From Impatiens glandulifera (taxonomy: Eukaryota > Streptophyta > Magnoliopsida > Ericales > Balsaminaceae): DNA of 64,000 bases. Every line of letters starts with the position of its first letter. Position 1 is the stretch's first letter. The notes beneath the pieces are model-generated. The model worked only from the letters and a program-made list of their open reading frames with translations. It searched no databases and was not told the origin of the DNA. Location: the NCBI RefSeq assembly GCF_907164915.1, contig NC_061866.1, forward strand, positions 54,067,814 to 54,131,813, in the 5' to 3' direction. Of the stretch, positions 24,401-33,865 are shown one piece after another. The position numbers were made by a program, and so were the translations under genes.

Positions 24401-26287
24401 ATTGAAGGTGTATGAGCGTCAACTATTAGAGGAAGCTGAAAAATATGCATCTGCTAAGGAAGAACTGGGCCAGGCTTCAGTGCAACTTTCTTCTCTGGAA
24501 GCCACAAACGAAGAACTGATGAGACAGATATCAAAGGCAGAAGATCAATTGAAGGTATATGAACGTCAAATATCAGAGGAAGCTGAAAAATACGCATCTG
24601 CTAAGGAAGAACTGGGTCAGATTTCAGTGCAACGCGATTCTCTGGAAGCCACAAATGAAGAACTGAAGAGACAGATATCACAGGCAGAGGATAAAGCAAC
24701 ACAGATTTTATCAGAGAATGAATTGTTGGCGGCCAATGTTAATGAACTTAAAGAACTTATGGCCTCTGCATATGCTGAGAAGGAAGCCTCCGCAGAGAAA
24801 CTCGTTTCTCATGTGAATAGTATTGCTGAATTAACCAATCAACATTCAAGAACATCCGAACTTCACTTAGCAGCTGAAGCCCGCGTTTCAGAGGCAGAGA
24901 AGGTGTTGCAGGAAACCATTGAAAAATATACTACAAGAGATTTAGAAGCAAATCATTTGGGCGACAAGATAAATGTTCTTGAACCACAGATAAAACAGTA
25001 TGAAGAACAAGTCCTGGAAGCTGCGAGTATAAGGGAAACTCTAAAGGCCGAACTGGATGAGTCTAGATCGAAACTTGCAGACTCTGAAAGCGCCATTCAG
25101 CACTTGGAAGAGAGGATAAACCGATTTGAGAAGGAAAGGCAAGAGCTTGCTGAGGTAAATACAACAGTTATTCAAGAACTGACCACGTGGAAGGCGCAAG
25201 TGGATGATCTGCAGGAAAAGCTCTCTGGAATCGCTGGTGAAAAAGAGGAAGCAGTAGAACAACTTTTCTCTTCAAAGAAACAAATTGAAGAGCTGATTGA
25301 GCAAATCACGATCGAGGGGAATAAATTGCTTTCTCAGGTTTGTTCTTCCTCGAGACAAAGCCCTGACATTTTTATTTATTTGCATTTCCTGATCACTTTT
25401 TACTTTTAATGATGCATTTCCTGATTGTTTTGTTAAATTCCTTGAACAGAGAGAGGAATACAATCAAAGGGGTCTGGAAAATGAAGCTGCTCTTAAGACT
25501 TCATTTAGTGAGATTGAAGCGAAGAATGAAAAAATAGCAATCCTTCATGACAAAGTAAAAGAGCTAGAGCAACAACTACAATTAGCTGATGCAGAATCTA
25601 AAATCAAGGTCAGTTATCTATGTTATGTCCCATCGACAAATATGAAACCTAACAGGTCAAAAATAAAAACCCCATATTAAGACTAAAATGTTCAAACCAT
25701 AAATATTTTGTTTAAATTTGCAAACCTTCATCACATTTAATTAATTAAACATCTAAATAATATTTGATGTTAACAGAAAGATGAAGTCGAAGTTGCACTA
25801 AAGGGTTGGGTGGAAGAGCTTGAAGCCAAGAACAAAAAGGTTGTAGAGATTGAAACACAGGTGAAAGAGCTCCAGCAAAAACTTGCCGATGCTAAATCAA
25901 AGGTTGGTTTTTTTAACAATTGAATGAAATCTAAGAACACCCATCCATGCTTATAAAATAACAAAGAAATGAGTTTGATTTTAAGAGCAATATTAATAAG
26001 ATTGGATGAATGAATGAATTAATTAGCAGGAGGAAGAAGTGGAGAAAAAGACAATTGAATCAGCAGTGGAGGAGGTGGTGGTAAAGTCTCGAGATATTGG
26101 ATCATCAAAGAGGAAGAGCAAGAAAAGGATAGAAACAACTTCCTCTTCTCCTTCTTCAGAGGGGCAAACTCAAATTCAAGCTCAAGCCACTGAGAACAAC
26201 GTGTCGCCCTTTATGACTTTCAAGGTCATATCCGGCGTCGTCCTCTTGTCCGTAATATTCGGCATAATCCTGGGCAAGAAATATTAA
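18449..26287 (+). CDS. Giant tail-anchored coiled-coil protein, PICC-like, 2376 aa
   Basis: Coding exons are 18449-18526, 18828-25337, 25450-25608, 25777-25902 and 26030-26287, all joined in phase 0. Intron 1 uses a GC donor (AAG|GCAAGT). The product is almost entirely Glu/Lys/Leu/Ser coiled coil from about residue 90 to 2280. It then has a Lys/Arg/Ser-rich linker and a C-terminal hydrophobic segment followed by GKKY, the layout of a tail-anchored protein with its rod in the cytosol. The architecture resembles Arabidopsis PICC (pathogen-induced coiled coil, ER tail-anchored) and its paralogue, though this protein looks much longer than I remember for them. The central exon has several internal duplications (listed separately). 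The frame is uninterrupted over 6.5 kb, so the gene looks functional. The alternative reading, a general long coiled-coil or golgin-like protein, is possible because coiled coils give weak family evidence. Confidence 0.8.
19680..21120 (+). repeat. Intragenic duplication A in the coiled-coil gene (735-bp period)
   Basis: Two copies begin at about 19680 and 20415 (TVEAKV.EDISTLESL and following). Two separate markers give the same offset of 735 bp, or 245 residues. The copies keep the same frame and differ by scattered substitutions. Confidence 0.85.
21225..24400 (+). repeat. Intragenic repeat B in the coiled-coil gene (four copies, 651/903/903-bp steps)
   Basis: The marker EHEERA at 21225, 21876, 22779 and 23682, and the marker RIQELEE at 21363, 22014, 22917 and 23820, give identical steps of 651, 903 and 903 bp (217, 301 and 301 residues). 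The first step lacks 84 residues that the later two contain (the CSET...LLDVLR part). Copies remain open and highly similar, which suggests fairly recent unequal exchange. Confidence 0.88.
24380..24680 (+). repeat. Intragenic duplication C in the coiled-coil gene (147-bp period)
   Basis: Two adjacent copies of EEAEKYASAKEELGQ...SLEATNEEL are offset by 147 bp (49 residues), measured at two separate words (24447 to 24594 and 24501 to 24648). Confidence 0.85.
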
Positions 26288-27343
26288 ATCTTTTTTAATT
26301 GTTTTTCTACTTCATTTCATTTGGCAGTTGGGGTTGGTTGGGCTTTTGATCAAAATTTTCAATTTCAGTACAGGTTGTTTGTTGTGGTTAGGGGAGAAGG
26401 ATATAATCATTTTCTATTTATTTATTTTCCTCTTTCCTGTAATTTATAAACCCTTTGTAAGAATTGGGTGATTCTTGTGTGTTGTATTTATTTTATAAAA
26501 ATAAATATTTATTATTTCAGTTCAATCAAGTACCTGCTAGTTTGCTACTCAAACAATCTTTTGTTGCTATATATATAAGTCAATAATGTATGTGTTGAAC
26601 AATATCAATTCCAGAATATGAATGAAATAAAACACCATGCTACTATATTTTGCCACTCCTGATTGATTAATAATATAATTGGCAGAAGAATAGAGAAATC
26701 TGATGCATGTATTTCCTCAGGAAATGAAGGAAGAAGAGTTTACACGCTTTATCTGACTGGTTAACGAACAAAAAAAATGTCAAAGATAACAATTAGGGAA
26801 TGCCACTCCTTAATATTGCTTAACAAAAAAGAAACATCCCAAATCGAACAAGGTCCTTACCAAAGGGAGGAAGAAGAAGAAGAATAAATTATCCATAAAT
26901 TGCACCACCTGAAAGAAGAAATGTAACTTTTACTTGGGCCCCCCTTGTTTGGCTAATCGGACGCCAATAATGCTGACTGACCAAGAAACTACTTTGTTCT
27001 GTAAAAGGGAAAAATAAACCAGGAATAATAAGAAGGGGAACAAGGCAATGAAAAGAAATGTGAAAAAAACAAAGATCATCTCACATTAGATTTAAGGTAA
27101 TTAAATTCCAAGCCTTCTCTAAGGGAAGATGTGAAAAAAAAAATATATATATATATATATATTATGACATTAGCCATTCATCTGATCTCAATTCCCAATT
27201 CTTGATTCAACAAAACGTAAGTAAAGGCAACTTATTACTACCCAATGTTCCAAAATCAATACGCATGACTCAAACTACCGAGATGTTGTGTTGTTTGCAA
27301 CAAAAAAGGAAATATAACTGAGCAAGGCAAAAAATTTGATCAC
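26288..27343. other. Convergent intergenic region between the coiled-coil gene and TOC159 copy 1
   Basis: This region holds the 3' UTRs of two convergent genes. AATAAA-like words occur near 26500 (plus). No further gene was seen. The last 100-150 bp resemble the downstream flank of TOC159 copy 2, so the TOC159 duplication extends past the stop codon. Confidence 0.5.
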
Positions 27344-30300
27344 CTAATAGATTGAATAATTCTCTCCTCCAACGGCAGGCCAGATTTTCTTGTAGATGTT
27401 GGTAACAATCGGCAGGAGACCTGCAAGTGCTAACACTAGTTGCTCCGAACTGCTCGTTCTCACAGTAACCTGACCGGACATCTTGTTGTTTATTCCAGCT
27501 CGAACGGCAACTTTTGAATTACGCCCAGCCGAGAATTGTGCCATTGTATTGAAACCCAAAGCCCAATCTCCCCTCCACCTAATCAAAGAAACACCATAAG
27601 TAGATTGGACCTGCCCAACTGGATAGTCGATCTCCCTGCGTTGCACTTCAATGTTTGCACCATATGCGGCCTCACTCTGGCATCTCACAGTACCGGCGCT
27701 AGTAACCGCAGCCCACTGCTTTCCCCAAGCAACCTGATTCTCCGCCTTGAATCCAGTCACCATGTTTTCGCCCAAAAAGGTAACTGACATCCCTGCAGCT
27801 GTCTTGTTCCTCTTTAGTGTCTTGAATTTAGTTTCACCTCGGACGATGTAGGCAAGTTGCTTCCCGATGTTCTGAATGTCGAACCCAAGCATACTCGATC
27901 CGTTGTCCCCATGTTTGGCGGCTACGGAGGAGTCAAAATGGAGGCTGAACTCTTTCTTGTCTTTTGTCATCTGAAGACTCACTGCAGCTGGAAACTGACT
28001 CAAAATAGCTAATGCATGTTCGATATTGACACCGTCATATCCACAATCGTGGTCCCAGCCGTGAGTGTCCAAGACTGGCCGAGCAAGAAACTGGGAAGTT
28101 GGCTCCAAGAAACGGTACCTATAAGCTGGGCTGCCACTGTCGAATGAAGGCGGTAAGGCCATGTCGGGAAGTGGAGTGGCCACAGGAGCTGGACTGGCGT
28201 CCTGATCATCTTCTCCATTGAAACCGTAATCTGTTTCAGGAGTCTTCCCTTTCTTTTTCATCTCTCTCATTCGTCTCAACTCCTCTTTCCACTGCTTCTT
28301 CTGGAGGAGCTTCACCCTGTAATCATACTCCTCGAAATATGCATTTCTCTGCTCTCTGCTAAGCTTGGCCAATTGGGATTTCCTGAGCGGCTTAAATGGC
28401 GGGAGTTGATCATACTCGTCTTCTTCCTCTTCTTCGATATCTGACAAGTCTGCCAATTCATTGTCTGAATCGCCATTGTCAATACCCTGGTCAGTTTGAA
28501 GCTTTGGATGTGGCCGGCTCTGCAACATTGAAGATAGCATGTATGGAAGCGGCGGTGAACGGGTACGAAAGCCAAACAACTTGCGGTTGTCAAATGGATC
28601 TTGAGATTTGGTGAGAGAATTTGCTTCTGACAACATCTTCATAGAAAAACATAACAACAGCAACTGGGATCTCCATGTTTGGCCATTAGGGAGAACCTTT
28701 TGACCGTCTCTATTCTTTCGGCAGGAAGGATGGTTCTCAACCAAAGAAACCGGATTCATCAAGCTTGGACTCATCATTCTTAAATCACCAACAGCATGTC
28801 CAATACACTGTTGCAGAACATGAGATCTCTGAGTAACAAACATTTCATAACTCAATGGGGAACCAGAAGGGCCCTCAGGAGGAGCCGAGGCGGCATGAGT
28901 GAGGGTTACTATTGTGTTTTTCCATATAGACGTTCCGAGTGAACTTGTAATCGTCTTAAGTAAAGGAAGATCATTAAGATCCCTCGTCTGGGTATCCAGT
29001 CGATCCACATAAAGTATAATATCGGGTGGATTTTTCTTTGTTAACGAATTTATAGAAGACAAAACTCTGCGGTTGAAAGCCTGTTCCATTACTCCAGGCT
29101 TCAGACCTGGTGTGTCAAATACTTTGACCTTAACTCCATTAACAATTCCAGACATCTCCTTCACAACAGCAGTGGCAGGTTCAAAGGCATTAATAGAAGC
29201 TCTTTCTTCACCAAAAATGGAGTTTATGGTCGCACTCTTGCCTACTCCGGATTTCCCAACGATGAGAACATTTACAGAGAAGTCCAGGTTATCTTTTCTC
29301 TCTGCTTCAAGCTCTATAGCAGTCCGCTTAGCAGAGTCAAGGCTAAAACTTTGACCAGCTTGCCTTCCGGCAACAAGTGCGAGCCTATACAAGACTTGTG
29401 CTGCAATAGATTCATCAGATGAAACACCCAGACTCTGGACAATCCTCAGGAACTTCACCCTCAATGCCTGTACCTTCTCCAGCTTCTTTTTCTCTTCTTC
29501 ACTCAAGTTGTCCTCAGATTCTCCAGCTCTTGCAAGATTGGAAGGAGGGAGAAAGCTTGGATGGGTTGGCCTGGTGACAGGCCTCAAAGACATACCTGAG
29601 GATCCCAAACCAGCAGGACGCTCAATCGAGAAGAGCCTGGATCCATCTTGGGAAGTTATTGTGATATTGCCACTATCAGAGCCAGCAGATGATGCCGCCT
29701 TCAAGAGAGCAGCCAATGCAGCAGAATCAAATAACTCTTTCCCCTCTCCTTCTTCATCCGTTTCCACCTCTTCATCTGAGTCTGTGACAATCTGACCATC
29801 CATTCTATCGGATTGATCATAAGAGCTTCTGTCTATAACTGTGTGTGAACCAGCGCCCGAAAGTTCCAATTCATCCATAAATTGTTTGGCAGCCTCAGAG
29901 CTTCCAAAAATCATGTCATCAATTTCGCCGCCATCTGAAACTGACCCGTCAAACTCTTCTTCTTCTTCTGTATCTTCTCCATCTGCAGCTTCTAGTTTCA
30001 TATGGAAGCCCTCAAGTGAAGCTGTATTAGCAACCCTGTCAGCACTTTTATCAGATATTGCTTCTGTTTTATGCTCATTCTGTGGTATATCTGTTTTTTC
30101 ATCATCACTATTCTCCAGCACAGCTTTAGAAGGCTCAGATTCTGGATCTCCAATAATAGCATTCTCAGAAACATAATTTTCTGCTGTCACTGTGGAAGTC
30201 CTAATGTTGTCATCAAAGGACCCTTCCAACGCATCCAATTCCGAAGTGTTCGTATGAGCCGATACACTGCTGCTGACTGCAATTGGTTCAGGTCCGGCGT

Positions 30301-31758
30301 CTGAATCTTTTATTGCTTTCACATCGCCAGCAACACACACTTTCTCTTGTGGTGTATGGACCGAGTCAACACTTCCAACAGCAGAACCTTCTTTAGTAGT
30401 AATATTAACCCCATCTCCTTCAGTTGCAGCAGAATATAGTATGGCAGCACTTCCAACATCGGAACCTCCTTCAGGATTAACGATAACCTTATCCCCTTCA
30501 GTTTCAGCAGAATATAGTATAGCAGCACTTCCAACATCGGAACCTTCTTCGGGATTAACAATAACCTTATCTCCTTCAGTTGCAGCAGAATCTACTTCTG
30601 TTGGAACATCTTCAACCCTGTTGGAAAATTGTCCAGGTTTTTGTATGGAACCCAAAGCTTCAGTTGTCCCTCCATCTGGCTGGAACTTGCCCAAGTCATC
30701 AATGGAAACCAAATCAAAAGCACCAACCTTAGCAAGAGAAGCAGTTTCCACAAGCTCGTCGAGAAACTTTTCAATTTCATGGCCAGCATGTTCATGTTCA
30801 TGTTCGTGTCCATTAGAAGGTGCATTGCTCAAAATGGAATGAGCTTCAACATCTCCATTAACTTGTGTAGCTTCTTCTGGGGCTGCTTGAGAAGCATTAA
30901 CTATTTCTGTAGCAGAATCCTCATAAGGCTCAAGTTTCAAGCTGTCTTCCGGACCTGCTTCAGAACCAGTTTCCACAAGTTCCTCAAGATACTTTTGAAT
31001 TTCATGGCTAGCTTGTTCATGTTCATGTTCATTAGAAGGTATGTGGTTCCAAATGGCAGGAGCTTCCACCTTCTTCAATTCAGTATTATTGTCAGCAATA
31101 ATTCCAGATTCTTTAGAAACATCAACTGCTGGACTAGTAAAATCTGCAACATCATTATTCCCTTGAAAAGAAGCATTCTGGACAACTTTTTCTTCTTCTT
31201 CTTCTTCTTCTTCTTCTTCTTCAGGGACAAATAAAAACTCACCTTGGGAAGCTTTTTCATCATCATCATCATCATTGTTATCATCGCCGCCTGCTTCCAA
31301 GATTGCTGGAGTGGAAACATTGGGCATGGGAATTGGTGAGGAATCGAGGAAAGTGTCAGTATCATCATCATCATCATCTAATCCTACTAGACTTGCTTTG
31401 TTCTCCGGGGCATCCTCCTCTTCCTCGATAGGATTCTTGAAATCATTATCTTCAAACTCCTCCTTACCACTAACGTAGCCGTCATCATTATCAACATCAA
31501 CATCAACATGAAGATGAGAAAGAGAAGAGCCATCATCAGTAGTTCCACCATTTAAATGAAGAATGGTGCCATTGCTGCTGCTAGCGATACTCTTGCCTCC
31601 GTTAAGTTGGGTTTCAATCTCTACAGCATCATCGGGGGTTTAATCGAAGTAAAAATAAATAATAAAAAGTAAATAAAAAAGTAAATAAGACTCGAACCTG
31701 TTGGAGATGAGGAGATGGAGGAGAGAAGAGAAGCGGGTTGAGTCTGAGAATCATCCAT
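27344..31758 (-). CDS. TOC159: TOC159-type chloroplast preprotein receptor GTPase, copy 1, 1445 aa
   Basis: This receptor GTPase of the outer chloroplast envelope TOC complex recognises transit peptides. Exon 1 is 31698-31758 (MDDSQTQPASLLSSISSSPT) and exon 2 is 27344-31620, with a 77-bp intron between them. The long N-terminal acidic (A) domain is Asp/Glu-rich, with a Glu run, HEHEH repeats and three VGSAAILYSA-type repeats of 26 residues. It ends with the TOC159-type segment IFGSSEAAKQF and IVTDSDEEVETDEEGEG. The G domain has P-loop GKSGVGKS at about residue 807, DTPGLK and TLTHAA. The C-terminal membrane (M) domain ends ENYSIY. The A-domain features and length fit TOC159 rather than TOC120/TOC132. 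Motifs are complete and no break was seen. It is the downstream member of a tandem pair with 43918-48181. Confidence 0.92.
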
Positions 31759-32320
31759 GATGGAATTATGTACTACTTTCTTCCTTCCTTCCTTCCTTCC
31801 TTCCGCCTGAAATTGAATGAATGGATGAATGAATGGGTTAATCGGGGGGAGCGAGCGATAGGGAAGAAAGAGAGTAGTTGTTTTGGGAGAAGAAGCTAAG
31901 CTGGGTTGGGCTGGGCGGAAGAATTGAGAGAGGATGGCGAAGATAAGGTGTCTTACTAATAATAAGACACAAAACACAAAACACAAAACAGACTTAATAG
32001 AAAGAGTCTGAGAGACTATAAGAGAGAGAGAAAGGGCACATACTGAACTCCGCCGTTTCTCAAAGATATTATTAATCCCTTCTTTCTTTCTTTCTTATCA
32101 ATTTGTTTTATCTTTTTAATTAAACTTTTTTATAAATATAATTATCTTATTATTATTTATGATGACGAGGGCAAACCCGTACTTTTACATTTTTCTTGGT
32201 CAACCGTTTGTTTGGCTTTCAAATGTTATAATTGATTGATAGGCTTTTACAGTTTTCAAGTGATTTCATTTGAGTTGTTACTTGTTAAGTTTTTCAATTA
32301 TCAATATTATGAAAATATGT
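31759..32320 (-). promoter_or_regulatory. Upstream region of TOC159 copy 1
   Basis: The 5' leader and promoter DNA hold CCTT and TTTC/CTTT microsatellites (about 31781-31804 and 32079-32097) and a purine-rich GA stretch. The transcription start is not determinable. The region ends at the inverted-repeat element. Confidence 0.4.
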
Positions 32321-33140
32321 AGTTCAGATCTTCTGCTATCGATTGCCGTGTTTCCCTGTGGCGGACCAATCAGATTGCAGCATTATTATTTTAATAATAA
32401 ATCAATCTGGGCAGGAGAGGGAGGGAGGGAGAATCCGGAATCCGGGTTTAGGCCCGGGTTCACACAAGACGCCGTTAACGGAAGCGCCCGTTAACGCCAT
32501 GAAATAATATAATATTCAGATGATAAACAGATAAGATATCTTCGCTCTGATCTACACGCCCGTTGCCATGACCCTCATGTAAACCCCGCATACCCACCCA
32601 TGAGAAGAACGCCTGCCGTTCATGAAAATACACTTACACGTCCATGTAAAGACCGAATTGACAGTCATATTATATTTACGTTTATTAAATATTAATTTAA
32701 TTTATTAAATAACACAGGCAGCGATATAATATTCGCTTCAAGTAATTCAATCTTTTATTTTCTAGGAATTTTTATTTACTTTTTTTATTTAATTTTTTTT
32801 TGCCTCGAGACTCTCTGGAGCGAAGATATATTTGCTTCAATTAATTTTAATAAAAACCTCATGTAAAACCCCCCTACCCACCCATGTAAAGACCGCTTGC
32901 CTACCATGTAAAGACACTTACCCGTTTATGTGAAGACCAAAATGACATGGATTTTATATTTCCGTTTATTAAATATTAATTCAATTAATTGAAGATGACA
33001 TGCAGCAACCGAACAAATCTTCGCCTCAATTACCGGCTAGTTTTTTTTTTCCTATTTTTTTTTTTATTTCATTTTTTTTGCCTCGAGACTCTCTGGAGCG
33101 AAGATATATTTGCTTCAATTAATTTTAATAAAAACCTCAT

Positions 33141-33640
33141 NNNNNNNNNNNNNNNNNNNNNNNNNNNNNNNNNNNNNNNNNNNNNNNNNNNNNNNNNNNN
33201 NNNNNNNNNNNNNNNNNNNNNNNNNNNNNNNNNNNNNNNNNNNNNNNNNNNNNNNNNNNNNNNNNNNNNNNNNNNNNNNNNNNNNNNNNNNNNNNNNNNN
33301 NNNNNNNNNNNNNNNNNNNNNNNNNNNNNNNNNNNNNNNNNNNNNNNNNNNNNNNNNNNNNNNNNNNNNNNNNNNNNNNNNNNNNNNNNNNNNNNNNNNN
33401 NNNNNNNNNNNNNNNNNNNNNNNNNNNNNNNNNNNNNNNNNNNNNNNNNNNNNNNNNNNNNNNNNNNNNNNNNNNNNNNNNNNNNNNNNNNNNNNNNNNN
33501 NNNNNNNNNNNNNNNNNNNNNNNNNNNNNNNNNNNNNNNNNNNNNNNNNNNNNNNNNNNNNNNNNNNNNNNNNNNNNNNNNNNNNNNNNNNNNNNNNNNN
33601 NNNNNNNNNNNNNNNNNNNNNNNNNNNNNNNNNNNNNNNN
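33141..33640. other. Assembly gap of exactly 500 N
   Basis: 500 consecutive N, a usual placeholder for an unknown length. The left edge ends at AAAACCTCAT, the same word that continues normally at about 32858 in an earlier subrepeat, so assembly stopped inside a tandem repeat. Any coding prediction spanning it is meaningless. Confidence 0.98.
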
Positions 33641-33714
33641 CAAACTTGCAAGACGACCTCTCGGGAGTCGATGGGATGATCCACTTCCATGTTGTTGCCT
33701 TGGTTACCCGACAT
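33641..33714 (-). CDS. Possible gene start cut by the gap (partial)
   Basis: A minus-strand frame begins MSGNQGNNMEVDHPIDSR (ATG at 33714) and runs into the gap after 24 codons. The sequence upstream of the ATG looks like a normal plant leader (CT-rich stretch, AAACCCTAG) and differs from the AT-rich arms. It could be the start of the element's own transposase or of a captured host gene. There are too few residues to identify a family. Confidence 0.3.
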
Positions 33715-33865
33715 GTTCAGAAGAAATCCTTGTAGTATAAACGAAATATCTAGGGTTTCGACGTTCAGTGTTTGGATTATCGCCGGGAGATAGAGAGAGA
33801 AGAATATGAACAGTTGCTTATGAAAATGAAATTGAGGGATAGTCGGCTTGTAGCGGGAAATTGAA

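Noticed and set aside
30441..31234. Long plus-strand open frames (up to 201 codons) opposite the TOC159 copy 1 acidic domain
   Set aside because: They are antisense shadows of a repetitive GAA/GAT-rich coding exon, with low-complexity Ser/Phe composition and no family features.
27344..31758. Assignment of the receptor pair to TOC120 or TOC132
   Set aside because: The segment IFGSSEAAKQF, the IVTDSDEEVET block, the LFDSAALAALLKAA stretch, the C-terminal end and the length fit TOC159 better.
32989..33735. Open frames spanning the N gap
   Set aside because: N codons give no stops, so the length is artificial. Only the 24-codon minus-strand start after the gap is recorded, with low confidence.
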